Assembly (NCBI RefSeq): GCF_014650715.1
Contig: NZ_BMVM01000001.1
Location: 992,001-1,056,000 of the forward strand
DNA: 64,000 nucleotides
Origin: Streptomyces bluensis
GTDB lineage: Bacteria > Actinomycetota > Actinomycetes > Streptomycetales > Streptomycetaceae
Direction: 5' to 3'
The notes under the pieces are model-generated. The model saw nothing but the letters and a program-made list of their open reading frames with translations, had not been told where the DNA came from and did no database searches. Each line of letters opens with the position of its first letter. Position 1 is the first letter of the stretch. A program made the translations under genes and the position numbers. Positions 52,478-60,917 of the stretch are shown here, piece by piece.

Positions 52478-53383
52478 TCAGCCATGCGCGACGACGGCGA
52501 CGGGGGCGGTGGCGTGGTGCAGGACGGCGTGGGTGACGGGTCCGATGTGGGCGCCGATGGGGGAACGGCGGACACGGCGGCCGACGACCACGAGGGACGC
52601 CTCCCGCGACGCCTCCACCAGGTGGTGGGCCGGTTTGCCGGGCCGGGCCTCCTCGACGACCTCGACGGAGGGCAGCTTCTGCCTCCAGGGGCGCAGCGCG
52701 TCGGCCAGGGCGACGGCCTCCCACTGGCCCCGCTCGGTATCGAGCCCTTGATGCTCGGGGATGCCGTGCGCGAAGTGGGGTGGCGGACTCCAGCCGTGGA
52801 CGACCTTCAGGGCCGTGTCGCGCCGGGCCGCCGCGTCGAAGGCGAACCCGATCAGTGTGTCGTCCGGACTGGCGGTGTCGAGGCCGAGGACGACCGGCCG
52901 GTACGGGGTTTCGGCGGACGGGACGCCCGCGAAGTCCCTCATGTGCTCGTCGGTGGCCTGTTCCCCGGCCCGTACGAGCACGACGGGCACCTTCGAGTGC
53001 GCGACGACGGACTGGCCGACGGAGCCGAGCAGGAATCCGCCGATGCCGCCGAGCCCGCGGGATCCGAGGACGAGCAGTTCGGCGTCCTTCGTCTCCTCGG
53101 TCAGCACCTCGGTGGCCGCGCCGAAGACCTGTCCGACGGTCACCTCGACCCCCGGGTGGCGCCGCCGGATGTCGTCCGCCGCGTTACGGGGGACGCGTTC
53201 CCGCCACTCGTGCTCGGCGTCCTCGCCCATCAGCGGAGCCCTGCCCATGGGTTCCGGCACCGGCTCCCAGACGTTGACCAGCCGCAACGGCAACTCTCTG
53301 AGACGGGCCTCACGCGCCGCCCACTCGGCGGCGGCCAGGCTCTCGGGCGACCCGTCGAGCCCGACGGTGACCGTGCGTGACAT
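52478..53383 (-). CDS. Universal stress protein with two Usp domains
   Basis: A 301-residue tandem Usp protein. Domain 1 (residues 1-142) begins [22 protein letters not shown] and ends in the ATP-binding motif [20 protein letters not shown]. Domain 2 (about 160-300) begins [12 protein letters not shown] and ends [36 protein letters not shown] precedes ATG 53383. A GCTT-N14-GGGTAC promoter upstream fits stress induction. It probably forms an operon with phosphoketolase. Confidence 0.92.
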   Translation of the reverse strand: MSRTVTVGLDGSPESLAAAEWAAREARLRELPLRLVNVWEPVPEPMGRAPLMGEDAEHEWRERVPRNAADDIRRRHPGVEVTVGQVFGAATEVLTEETKDAELLVLGSRGLGGIGGFLLGSVGQSVVAHSKVPVVLVRAGEQATDEHMRDFAGVPSAETPYRPVVLGLDTASPDDTLIGFAFDAAARRDTALKVVHGWSPPPHFAHGIPEHQGLDTERGQWEAVALADALRPWRQKLPSVEVVEEARPGKPAHHLVEASREASLVVVGRRVRRSPIGAHIGPVTHAVLHHATAPVAVVAHG

Positions 53384-53435
53384 GGGGCGCACCTCCCAGA
53401 TCGGGGGCCTGGTTCCAGCATCGCCGAAAGGGCGA

Positions 53436-53459
53436 GTACCCGCCCTGTGCGCGACAAGC
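53436..53459 (-). promoter_or_regulatory. SigB-like promoter for Usp-phosphoketolase
   Basis: On the minus strand GCTT (53459-53456), 14 bases, then GGGTAC (53441-53436), a full match to GNNT-N14-16-GGGTAC. It lies about 53 bases before the Usp start. Confidence 0.6.
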
Positions 53460-53576
53460 CTCGGCGCGTCCGGAGCCGGGGAACCACCGTGGTCGAGGCC
53501 GGAAGCCCATGGCGAGGACGGGGACGCGGAGCGACGCTGGAGGTGGCAGGTTCTTACGCTCCGTGGAGGCACCGCC

Positions 53577-54038
53577 ATGAACGCTCCCCCCGCCACCCCC
53601 ATGTTCCGCGCGCTCCCTGCCGAACACCGCCAACGTCTGATGGGCATGGCCAAGCAGGTGTCGTTCCCGCAGGGCACCCGGCTCTTCGAGGAGGAGGGTC
53701 GCGCGGACCGGTTCTGGGTCATCCGCACCGGCACGGTGGATCTCGACATGCGCGTGCCGGGCCGTCGCGCGGTGGTGATCGAGACCCTGGGCATCAACGA
53801 CCTGGTCGGCTGGTCCTGGCTGTTCGCCCCGCACACCTGGCACCTGGGCGCCGAAGCGACGAGCCCGGTCCGGGCGTACGAGTTCGACGCCGTGGGCGTG
53901 CGCGCCCTGTGCCGGGAGGATCCCGCGTTCGGGCTGACCGTCGCCGAGTGGATCGGCGGCATCCTCGCCCATCGGCTCCGGTCGGCGCGGACCCGGCTGC
54001 TGGACCTGTACGCCCCCTACGGCAGCGGCGGCCACTGA
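53577..54038 (+). CDS. Cyclic-nucleotide-binding-domain protein without DNA-binding domain
   Basis: A 153-residue protein holding one CRP/FNR-type cNMP-binding barrel (VSFPQGTRLFEEEGRADRFWVIRTGTVDLDM... VIETLGINDLVGWSWLF) and the start of the C-helix. No helix-turn-helix follows. The usual phosphate-binding R-x-A motif is not evident, so it may sense something other than cAMP. GGAGG precedes ATG 53577. It is divergent from the Usp gene and 45 bases before the CBS-BON gene. Confidence 0.82.
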   Translation: MNAPPATPMFRALPAEHRQRLMGMAKQVSFPQGTRLFEEEGRADRFWVIRTGTVDLDMRVPGRRAVVIETLGINDLVGWSWLFAPHTWHLGAEATSPVRAYEFDAVGVRALCREDPAFGLTVAEWIGGILAHRLRSARTRLLDLYAPYGSGGH

Positions 54039-54083
54039 CCGCTGCACAGCTCGCACCATCCGGAACGCGTACTGGGAGTCACC

Positions 54084-54749
54084 GTGCACAGCACCCCCCG
54101 CATCGTGAGTGACGTGATGACCCACACGGTCGCGGCCGTCGGCCGTGGGGCGGGCTTCAAGGAGATCGTGCGGCTGCTGGAGCAGTGGCAGGTCAGCGCG
54201 CTGCCCGTCCTGGAGGGTGAGGGCCGGGTCGTGGGGGTGGTCTCCCAGGCGGACCTGCTGCCCAAGGAGGAGTTCCGCGACAGCGAACCGGACCGGCCCG
54301 TCGGGTTCGGCCGGCTGGCGGACCTGGTCAAGGCCCGGGCGGTGACGGCCGGGGAGCTGATGACCAGCCCGGCTGTCACCGTCCACGCGGACGCGACGCT
54401 CGCGGCGGCGGCCCGCACCATGGCGCACGCCGGGGTGAAACGGCTGCCCGTCGTCGACGACCACGGCATGCTGCAGGGCATCGTCAGCCGTGCGGACCTG
54501 CTCAAGGTGTTCCTCCGGGACGACGAGGACATCGCCGAGGAGGTGCGGCACGAGGTGGTGTCGTATCTGTTCCCGACCCCGTTGTCGCCGGTCCATGTGG
54601 GCGTCCACGACGGCGTCGTCAAAGTCACCGGCCGGGTCAGCGACATCGCGCTGATCCCCGTGGCGGTGCGTATGGTCCGCGCCGTCGAGGGCGTGGTGGA
54701 CGTCGAGTGCGAGCTGACGGGCCCGCACCGCACCCCCGAGGCGTACTGA
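54084..54749 (+). CDS. CBS-pair plus BON domain protein
   Basis: A 221-residue protein from GTG 54084. Two CBS motifs (VSDVMTHTVAAVGRGAGFKEIVRLLEQWQVSALPVLEGEGRVVGVVSQADLL and AGELMTSPAVTVHADATLAAAARTMAHAGVKRLPVVDD) are followed by a C-terminal BON domain (VHVGVHDGVVKVTGRVSDIALIPVAVRMVRAVEGVVDVE). CBS-BON proteins are common in stress clusters of actinobacteria and probably bind adenine nucleotides and a membrane or lipid surface. Likely co-transcribed with the cNMP-domain gene. Confidence 0.9.
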   Translation: MHSTPRIVSDVMTHTVAAVGRGAGFKEIVRLLEQWQVSALPVLEGEGRVVGVVSQADLLPKEEFRDSEPDRPVGFGRLADLVKARAVTAGELMTSPAVTVHADATLAAAARTMAHAGVKRLPVVDDHGMLQGIVSRADLLKVFLRDDEDIAEEVRHEVVSYLFPTPLSPVHVGVHDGVVKVTGRVSDIALIPVAVRMVRAVEGVVDVECELTGPHRTPEAY

Positions 54750-54756
54750 GGGCCGA

Positions 54757-55413
54757 TCACTCCACCGCCACGAGACGCCCGACGAGGTCGTTCCACCCGG
54801 CCTCCAGTCGCTCCAGCGTCATCCCGCGGCGCGAGATCAGGTGATCGACGAGGGTGATGTCGAGGTACCCCAGCAGGGTCTGTGCCAGGAGCTCGATGTC
54901 GCCCCGCGCTCCGGCCTGGCGCAGGAGCATGCAGAGGTGGCTCAGCCGGAGGAGGGTCGCCGGAATGGTGTGGTGGCGCAAGGCGTCCGCGCGGGCCGCC
55001 AGATACAGGTCGCGGTGGGCGTACTCATGCCGGACCACGGCCGCGCCGAAGGCTCTCAGCCGCTCGACGGGGGACGCGTCCGGGCCGAGGGGCGGCGGCC
55101 CGGTCAGGAACGCGCTCTGCAACTCCCGCTCCTGGTGGTCGAGGAGGGCGATGAGCAGCCCGGTGCGGTCGCCGAACCGCCGGAAGACCGTACCCTTGCC
55201 GACCTCGGCGGCGGTGGCGACGCCCTCCATGGTCAGGTTGGCGGCCCCGCACTCCCCCGCCAGCCGCGCGGCCACCTCCAGCAGCCGGGTGCGGTTGCGG
55301 GCCGCGTCGGCCCGTAGACGTGGCTGGTCGTCCGGGGTCGGTATGAGCTCCAAGAGCCCGTCGAGGGGGTCGCGCTCCTGAGACACGGGAAGGTGCGGCA
55401 GCGGCTCTGTCAT
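54757..55413 (-). CDS. TetR-family repressor
   Basis: A 218-residue regulator. The TetR helix-turn-helix lies near residues 38-85 (RNRTRLLEVAARLAGECGAANLTMEGVATAAEVGKGTVFRRFGDRTGLL), with an all-helical ligand domain after it. It is divergent from an FMN reductase. The 127-base gap contains two GGACC-N2-GGTCC palindromes, the likely binding sites. Regulators beside FMN reductases often respond to quinones or electrophiles, which is inference. Confidence 0.9.
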   Translation of the reverse strand: MTEPLPHLPVSQERDPLDGLLELIPTPDDQPRLRADAARNRTRLLEVAARLAGECGAANLTMEGVATAAEVGKGTVFRRFGDRTGLLIALLDHQERELQSAFLTGPPPLGPDASPVERLRAFGAAVVRHEYAHRDLYLAARADALRHHTIPATLLRLSHLCMLLRQAGARGDIELLAQTLLGYLDITLVDHLISRRGMTLERLEAGWNDLVGRLVAVE

Positions 55414-55444
55414 GGAGTGAGAGTAACGCTCACCACAGACAAGT

Positions 55445-55492
55445 GGACCACGGTCCGGATAAGTGATACAAAGTTCAACGGACCTTGGTCCG
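55445..55492. promoter_or_regulatory. Twin TetR operators GGACC-N2-GGTCC
   Basis: GGACC-AC-GGTCC at 55445-55456 and CGGACC-TT-GGTCCG at 55479-55492, both perfect, have centres 35 bases apart. They lie between the divergent TetR and FMN-reductase genes and would allow one repressor to control both. Confidence 0.75.
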
Positions 55493-55540
55493 CTTAATCA
55501 CCCCGCTCAGCGTCTCATCCTTTTTGCTAGGAGTCAGCTC

Positions 55541-56101
55541 ATGTCCGTTCGCATCCTCGCGCTCGTCGGCAGCCTCCGCGCCGGTTCGCACAACCGCCAG
55601 CTCGCCGAGGCCGCCGCCAAGCACGCCCCCGAGGGCATCGAGATCGAGCTGTACGAGGGCCTCGCCGACGTGCCGTTCTACAACGAGGACATCGACGTCG
55701 AGGGCAGCGTCCCCGCCGCCGCGGCCCGCCTGCGCGAGGCCGCCGGCCAGGCCGACGGCTTCCTGCTCTTCTCTCCCGAGTACAACGGCACGATCCCGGC
55801 CGTCCTGAAGAACGCCATCGACTGGCTGTCCCGCCCGTACGGCGCCGGTGCGCTGTCCGGCAAGCCGGCCGCCGTGGTGGGCACCGCGTTCGGCCAGTTC
55901 GGCGGCGTGTGGGCGCAGGACGAGACCCGCAAGGCTCTCGGCATCGCCGGCGGCACGGTCCTGAAGGACGCCAAGCTCTCCATCCCCGGCTCCGTGACCC
56001 GCTTCGCCGAGACCCACCCGGCCGACGACGCCGAGGTCGTCACCGGTCTGACCCAGGTCCTGGAGCAGCTCACGGCCTCCACGGGCACCGCGGCCGCCTG
56101 A
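55541..56101 (+). CDS. NAD(P)H-dependent FMN reductase/quinone reductase
   Basis: A 186-residue flavodoxin-fold reductase. The FMN-phosphate loop is GSLRAGSHNRQLA near residue 10, and SPEYNGTIPAVLKNAIDWLSRP is the isoalloxazine contact segment of the SsuE/ChrR/WrbA-like group. AGGAG precedes ATG 55541. It is controlled by the divergent TetR gene. It probably reduces quinones, azo compounds or chromate. Confidence 0.9.
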   Translation: MSVRILALVGSLRAGSHNRQLAEAAAKHAPEGIEIELYEGLADVPFYNEDIDVEGSVPAAAARLREAAGQADGFLLFSPEYNGTIPAVLKNAIDWLSRPYGAGALSGKPAAVVGTAFGQFGGVWAQDETRKALGIAGGTVLKDAKLSIPGSVTRFAETHPADDAEVVTGLTQVLEQLTASTGTAAA

Positions 56102-56140
56102 TGCGACACGGCCGCGTGATGCACCGGCCATGACCCGCGA

Positions 56141-56185
56141 ACGGTTCCGGGCGGAGGCACGCACCCTCCGCCCGGAACCGTTTTT
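56141..56185 (+). terminator. Strong intrinsic terminator
   Basis: A perfect 16-base stem, ACGGTTCCGGGCGGAG (56141-56156) with its complement at 56166-56181, a 9-base loop, and TTTTT closing at 56181-56185. This is the clearest rho-independent terminator in the window. Confidence 0.9.
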
Positions 56186-56240
56186 CGTTCTCCGAGGCGC
56201 GGCTGCACATCGTGCGCAGGTGACAGGTGCTTGCATGCGC

Positions 56241-56255
56241 TTATATGCACATAAT
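56241..56255. promoter_or_regulatory. ArsR/SmtB-like operator and leaderless -10 of the CDF gene
   Basis: TTATATGCACATAA (56241-56254) is an inverted repeat with one mismatch pair, AT-rich against the surrounding DNA, of the kind bound by metal-sensing ArsR/SmtB proteins. CATAAT (56250-56255) could be a -10, ending 6 bases before the ATG, so the mRNA may be leaderless. No metal-sensing regulator gene is in the window. Confidence 0.45.
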
Positions 56256-56261
56256 GGGCGT

Positions 56262-57293
56262 ATGAGCGCGAGCACGTCCGCTCCCGTACACGGGAAGGGG
56301 AACGACGTGAGCGATCATCGGAACGGGCATGAACACGGCCAGGGCGACGGGCACGACCATGGCCTGAGGCTGGACTGCGCGCTGGAGTCCTCCGCTCGCG
56401 GCATGAGAGCGCTGTGGGTCTCGCTGACCGTGCTCGGAATGACAGCGGTGATCCAGGCGGCCGTGGTCGTGCTGTCGGGCTCGGTCGCGCTCCTGGGCGA
56501 CACCGTGCACAACGCGGCCGACGCCCTGACCGCCGTTCCGCTGGGCATGGCCTTCGTCCTGGGCCGCCGCGCGGCGACGCGCCGGTTCACGTACGGCTAC
56601 GGGCGCGCCGAGGACCTGGCGGGCATCGCGATCGTGCTGACCATCGCCGCCTCCGCGGTCCTCGCGGGCTGGACGGCGGTCCAGCGTCTGATCGACCCGC
56701 ACCCGATCGGCCACGTCCCGATCGTCGCCGTGGCCGCGATCATCGGCTTCCTGGGCAACGAGTGGGTGGCCCGCTACCGCATCCGCGTCGGCCGCGCGAT
56801 CGGCTCGGCCGCGCTCGTCACGGACGGACTGCACGCGCGGACGGACGGCTATACGTCACTGGCGGTCCTGCTGAGCGCGGGCGGCGCGGCGCTCGGCTGG
56901 CACCTCGCCGACCCGCTGGTGGGGCTGGCGATCACGGCCGCCATCCTGCTGGTGCTGCGCGACGCCGCGCGCGAGGTGTTCGGGCGCGTACTGGACGCCG
57001 TCGACCCGGCGCTGGTGGACCGCGCCGAACAGGCGCTGCGGAACGTGCCGGGCGTACGGGAGGTGGGCGAGCTGCGGCTGCGCTGGATCGGCCACCGGCT
57101 ACGGGCCGAGGTCGCGGTCGTCGTCGACGGGGATGTGTCCGCTCGTCAGGCGCACCACACCGCCGTCGAGGCGGAGCACGCCCTGCTGCACGCGGTTCCG
57201 AGACTCACCGCGGCCCTGGTCCACGCGGACCCCACGACGGCACCGGGCGAGACGGACCCGCACCTCGCGCTGGCCCACCACGTGGCGCCGTAG
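56262..57293 (+). CDS. Cation diffusion facilitator (CDF) metal exporter
   Basis: A 343-residue protein. A His-rich N-terminus (HRNGHEHGQGDGHDHG) precedes six hydrophobic segments. The transport-site motif LLGDTVHNAADAL in TM2 and the matching TDGLHARTDGYTSLAV in TM5 give the HxxxD pairs of zinc/cobalt CDF exporters. A cytosolic ferredoxin-like domain follows (VPGVREVGELRLRWIGHRLRAEVAVVVDG). A candidate metal-responsive operator overlaps its promoter. Substrate is probably Zn2+ or a neighbour metal. Confidence 0.92.
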   Translation: MSASTSAPVHGKGNDVSDHRNGHEHGQGDGHDHGLRLDCALESSARGMRALWVSLTVLGMTAVIQAAVVVLSGSVALLGDTVHNAADALTAVPLGMAFVLGRRAATRRFTYGYGRAEDLAGIAIVLTIAASAVLAGWTAVQRLIDPHPIGHVPIVAVAAIIGFLGNEWVARYRIRVGRAIGSAALVTDGLHARTDGYTSLAVLLSAGGAALGWHLADPLVGLAITAAILLVLRDAAREVFGRVLDAVDPALVDRAEQALRNVPGVREVGELRLRWIGHRLRAEVAVVVDGDVSARQAHHTAVEAEHALLHAVPRLTAALVHADPTTAPGETDPHLALAHHVAP

Positions 57294-57335
57294 GCCCCGC
57301 AGTACACGCTCCGTCCCCGCCCGACCCGGTCCCCG

Positions 57336-57893
57336 TCAGGCGACCCCGAGCCCCTCCAGCACCACCGCGTTCGGCAGCTCCGCGAACGCCTTCCCGGGCA
57401 CGAGCAGCTTCCCGCGCCGCCGGCCGCTGCCCACGAGCACGTACGGCAGGTCGACCACCGCGGAGTCCACCAGCACGGGCCAGTGCCCGGGCAGTCCGAT
57501 CGGTGTGATGCCGCCGTACTCCATGCCGGTCTCCCCGGTCGCCGTGTCCATGGGGGCGAACGAGGCCTTGCGGGCGCCGAGCTGGCGCCGGACCGCGCCG
57601 TTCACGTCGACGCGGGTGGTGGACAGGACGACGCAGGCGGCCAGCGTCGACTCACCGCCCCGCTTGCCGGCGACGACCACGCAGTTCGCGGACTGTTCGA
57701 GCAGCTCCTGCCCGTAGTGCTGGACGAACACCGCGGTGTCGGCCCACTGGGGGTCCGTGTCGACGTACACGATCTGGTCCGCGGGGATGCTGCCGCTCCA
57801 GTCGCGTACGGCCTCGGCGACCGGGGCGGTGAGGTCGTCGAGGCTGTCGGGGGCGGGGGCCGCGTGGTCGAAGTGCCCGATGGGTGCGCGCAT
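57336..57893 (-). CDS. YbaK/EbsC-type aminoacyl-tRNA deacylase
   Basis: A 185-residue YbaK/ProX-domain protein. Diagnostic parts are QHYGQELLEQSANCVVVAGKRGGE, RRQLGARKASFAP with the conserved Lys, and TGMEYGGITPIGLP, the substrate-binding GG-P loop. The family removes mis-acylated amino acids from tRNA in trans. It stands next to the XRE-cupin regulator but is probably transcribed independently. Confidence 0.9.
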   Translation of the reverse strand: MRAPIGHFDHAAPAPDSLDDLTAPVAEAVRDWSGSIPADQIVYVDTDPQWADTAVFVQHYGQELLEQSANCVVVAGKRGGESTLAACVVLSTTRVDVNGAVRRQLGARKASFAPMDTATGETGMEYGGITPIGLPGHWPVLVDSAVVDLPYVLVGSGRRRGKLLVPGKAFAELPNAVVLEGLGVA

Positions 57894-57935
57894 GAGCGCA
57901 CGCTAACAGGCCGCGCGGGCGGGAGAGTCGGCGTC

Positions 57936-58508
57936 TCAGCGCACGGGCGGCACCGACACCGTCAGCACCATCTCCGTCGGGACGTCACCCTGATTGCCGT
58001 ACAGGTGCGTGGCGTTGGCCTCGAAGGTGACGCTGTCGCCGGCCGGGACGCGGTACTCCGCGCCCTCGACGGTGAGTGTCAGCTCGCCCGCCACGACATG
58101 GGCGATCTCGACCGTGCCGACGGGGTGCGGATCCGACCGGCTGCTCTCGCCCGGCATCAGCCGCCACTCCCACATCTCCAGCGGGCCGGGCGCCTCGGCA
58201 CCGGCGAGGAGCCTGCTGTAGCTTCCCGCCTCGGTGTGCCACAGCCGGACCACCTGCTCGGCCGGGACCACGCGGACCTTGGGCCCCCGCTCGTAGTCGA
58301 GCAGTGTGGTGACACTGACGCCGAGGGCGTCGCCGATCTTGACGACGGTGCCGAGGCTGGGGTTGGTGCGGGCCTGCTCGATCTGGATGAGCATGCCGCG
58401 ACTGACTCCGGCCCGGGCGGCGAGCGCGTCCAGGGTGAAGCCGCGCTCGGTGCGCCAGCGCTTGACGTTGCGCGCCAGGGACTGGGTCAGCAGGTCGAGG
58501 TCCGACAC
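57936..58508 (-). CDS. XRE-cupin transcriptional regulator
   Basis: A 190-residue regulator from GTG 58508 (a longer TTG start at 58541 is possible). An XRE helix-turn-helix (LARNVKRWRTERGFTLDALAARAGVSRGMLIQIEQARTNPSLGTVVKIGDALGVS) is followed by a C-terminal cupin sensor (MPGESSRSDPHPVGTVEIAHVVAGELTLTVEG). It is divergent from an EamA exporter. Inverted repeats in the gap suggest it represses that gene. Ligands of such regulators are usually small amines or amino acids. Confidence 0.9.
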   Translation of the reverse strand: MSDLDLLTQSLARNVKRWRTERGFTLDALAARAGVSRGMLIQIEQARTNPSLGTVVKIGDALGVSVTTLLDYERGPKVRVVPAEQVVRLWHTEAGSYSRLLAGAEAPGPLEMWEWRLMPGESSRSDPHPVGTVEIAHVVAGELTLTVEGAEYRVPAGDSVTFEANATHLYGNQGDVPTEMVLTVSVPPVR

Positions 58509-58535
58509 ATTCCGTCCAATATTGTGAATGACAGC

Positions 58536-58551
58536 GTTCAATACAATGAAC
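58536..58551. promoter_or_regulatory. Inverted repeat between XRE-cupin and EamA genes
   Basis: GTTCA-ATACAA-TGAAC (58536-58551) has perfect 5-base arms and an AT-rich centre, about 50 bases before the EamA start. It is a candidate operator for the XRE-cupin protein. Confidence 0.5.
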
Positions 58552-58601
58552 TACGGTGGAGTGCACCCTACGTTCACCGCACTGTACTGCGAGGCCCCCG
58601 T

Positions 58602-59468
58602 ATGACGACGACGCCGGCGCTGTTCGCCCTGGCCACCAGTCTCCTGTGGGGCCTGGCCGACTTCGGCGGCGGACTGCTGACGCGGCGGACGCCCGCGCTC
58701 ACGGTGGTGGTCGTCTCGCAGTCCCTCGCGGTCGTCGCACTCGGCGCGATCGTGGTCGCGACCGGCGGCTGGAGCGAGGCCGGGCCACAGGTGTGGTTCG
58801 CGGTGGCCGCGGGTCTCGTCGGACCGGTCGCGCTCCTCGCCTTCTACAAGGCGCTCGCGCTGGGCCCCATGGGCGTGGTGTCCCCCCTGGGCTCGCTCGG
58901 CGTGGTGGTCCCGGTCGGGGTGGGGCTGGTCCTCGGCGAGCGCCCCGGGGTGCCGCAGTTCGCGGGGATCGTCGTCGCCGTCGCCGGTGTGGTGCTCGCG
59001 GGCGGCCCACAGTTCCGGGGCGCCCCGGTCCAGCGGCAGGCCATCCTGCTGACGCTGCTCGCGGCGTTCGGCTTCGGCGCGGTCATGGCCCTGATCGCCG
59101 AGGCCTCGACGACGCTCACCGGCCTGTTCCTCGCGCTGTTCGTGCAGCGCGTCACGAACGTCGCCGCCAGCGGCACCGCCCTGTACGTCGCGGTGCGGCG
59201 CGGCACCCCCGCTCTCCCCTCGGAGGGCTTCCCCTGGCGCTCGCTCCCGGCGCTCGCCTTCGTCGGCCTCGCGGACGTCGCCGCCAACGGCACCTACTCG
59301 GTCGCCGCCCAGCGCGGCCCGGTCACGGTCGTCGCCGTCCTCGCCTCGCTCTATCCCGTGGTGACGGCCCTGGCCGCCCGCGGCGTTCTCAGCGAACGGC
59401 TGCGCGGCGTCCAGGCGGCAGGCGCGGGCCTCGCCCTCGTCGGCACGCTCCTGCTGGCCACGGGCTGA
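58602..59468 (+). CDS. EamA/DMT-family exporter
   Basis: A 288-residue protein with ten hydrophobic segments in two EamA halves (LATSLLWGLADFGGGLLTRRTP at the start, LLTLLAAFGFGAVMALIAEAST at the midpoint, NGTYSVAAQRGPVTVVAVLASLYPVVTAL near the end). DMT proteins export amino acids or related metabolites. Pairing with the divergent XRE-cupin regulator suggests substrate-responsive export. Confidence 0.88.
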   Translation: MTTTPALFALATSLLWGLADFGGGLLTRRTPALTVVVVSQSLAVVALGAIVVATGGWSEAGPQVWFAVAAGLVGPVALLAFYKALALGPMGVVSPLGSLGVVVPVGVGLVLGERPGVPQFAGIVVAVAGVVLAGGPQFRGAPVQRQAILLTLLAAFGFGAVMALIAEASTTLTGLFLALFVQRVTNVAASGTALYVAVRRGTPALPSEGFPWRSLPALAFVGLADVAANGTYSVAAQRGPVTVVAVLASLYPVVTALAARGVLSERLRGVQAAGAGLALVGTLLLATG

Positions 59469-59486
59469 ACCGGCCAGAGGAAATGA

Positions 59487-60290
59487 CTAGTGCTCTCCCT
59501 TCGGGGCCGGTTCCGCCAGTGCCGTCGCGGCTCCCTCGCCCAGCTCCGCCAGGGCCAGCAACTGCTCCGGCGTCACCCCGTCCGGGATCGGCACGGGCGC
59601 CGGGGTCCGCAGCGGCGGCTGCCAGCCCGCCACCGGGTCCCAGCTCCGTACGACCCTGGCGGGCGCCCCGGCCACCACCGAACGGTCGGGCACGACCCCC
59701 CGTACGACCGCTCCCGCGGCCACGACCACGTTCCGCCCGATCCGCGCCCCGGGCAGGATCACGGCCCCCGTCCCGATCCAGCAGCCGGGCCCTATCGACA
59801 CCGGCTCCATGCGCGGCCACTGCTTGCCGATGGGCTCGTGGGGGTCGTCGTAGGAGTGGTTCGTGGAGGTCACGTACACGTACGGCCCGAAGTAGCAGTC
59901 GCTGCCGATACTGACCGTGGTGTCGGCGATGACGTGGCTGCCGCGGCCGAGGACGACACCGTCGCCGATGCGCAGGATCGGGTCGGGGCCGAGGTCGAGG
60001 TCGGGCATCAGCCCGGCGGTGAGCGTGACCTGCTCGCCGACGATGCAGTGGGAGCCGAGGTGGATCCACGGCTCGCCGAACACGGTGCCGAGCGGAAAGG
60101 CCAGCCTGGTACCTGTTCCCATCGCACCGAAGCGGAACCGCCCGGGGCGGTCGGTGGTCACGGAACCCGTCCGCTGCACCCAGGCCCAGCCCGCGTGAAC
60201 GGCGCGCTGCGCCAGACGGCGACGCCAGGATGAGAACGTGTTCCTCCACTCGGGCACCCGCTCACCGTACTCAGCGGGAGCCGTGCCCAT
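59487..60290 (-). CDS. Left-handed beta-helix acyltransferase
   Basis: A 267-residue protein from ATG 60290 (an upstream GTG at 60332 would add 14 residues; no strong ribosome site decides). Hexapeptide repeats (IGDGVVLGRGSHVIADTTVSIGSDCYFG, IGPGCWIGTGAVILPGARIGRNVVVAAGAVV) form the beta-helix. TSTNHSYDDPHEPI supplies the catalytic His of sugar or maltose O-acetyltransferases, followed by VVAGAPARVVR. The N-terminal 90 residues are less conserved and may bind the acceptor, probably a cell-envelope sugar. Confidence 0.85.
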   Translation of the reverse strand: MGTAPAEYGERVPEWRNTFSSWRRRLAQRAVHAGWAWVQRTGSVTTDRPGRFRFGAMGTGTRLAFPLGTVFGEPWIHLGSHCIVGEQVTLTAGLMPDLDLGPDPILRIGDGVVLGRGSHVIADTTVSIGSDCYFGPYVYVTSTNHSYDDPHEPIGKQWPRMEPVSIGPGCWIGTGAVILPGARIGRNVVVAAGAVVRGVVPDRSVVAGAPARVVRSWDPVAGWQPPLRTPAPVPIPDGVTPEQLLALAELGEGAATALAEPAPKGEH

Positions 60291-60379
60291 GAGGCCGTAC
60301 GGCTGTGATCTTCGCCCCACGACGGAGGGCACCGATGGCTTACGGTGCCCCTGTCCCCGAGACGAGGAGTGAGTGAACG

Positions 60380-60910
60380 ATGACGCACGAGGCCCTGATC
60401 GCCGGTGTGGGCGGCAAGGACCCGAAGGTGGATCAGGCGGCGTTCGCGGCGCCGACGTCCGTGGTGCTCGGCGATGTGACGCTGCACCCGGAGGCGAGCG
60501 TCTGGTACGGCGCGGTACTGCGCGCCGAGTTCGAACCGATCGTGGTCGGGGCCGGGAGCAACGTGCAGGACAACTGCACGCTCCACGTCGACCCCGGATT
60601 CCCGGTCTCCATCGGCGAGCGCGTCTCGATCGGGCACAACGCGGTGGTGCACGGGGCGACCGTCGAGGACGACTGCCTGATCGGGATGGGGGCGACCGTG
60701 CTGAACGGCGCGGTGATCGGTGCGGGGTCTCTTGTCGCCGCTCAGGCCCTCGTGCCCCAGGGCATGCGGGTGCCGCCGGGGTCGCTGGTCGCGGGGGTGC
60801 CCGCGAAGGTCAAACGGGAGCTGACGGCGGAGGAACGGGAAGGGATCGCGCTCAACGCGGCGGCGTACGTGGAACTGGCCCGGACGCACCGGGAAGCGCA
60901 TGGGGGGTGA
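60380..60910 (+). CDS. Gamma-class carbonic anhydrase family protein
   Basis: A 176-residue beta-helix protein. The zinc/iron-binding histidines of gamma carbonic anhydrases are in place: His69 (NCTLHVD), His86 (IGHNAVVH) and His91. The acidic loop residues of the archaeal Cam enzyme are missing, as in the CaiE/PaaY-like bacterial group, so CO2 hydration is possible but unproven. ATG 60380 follows GACGAGGAG. Divergent from the acyltransferase gene. Confidence 0.88.
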   Translation: MTHEALIAGVGGKDPKVDQAAFAAPTSVVLGDVTLHPEASVWYGAVLRAEFEPIVVGAGSNVQDNCTLHVDPGFPVSIGERVSIGHNAVVHGATVEDDCLIGMGATVLNGAVIGAGSLVAAQALVPQGMRVPPGSLVAGVPAKVKRELTAEEREGIALNAAAYVELARTHREAHGG

Positions 60911-60917
60911 CGGCGTC

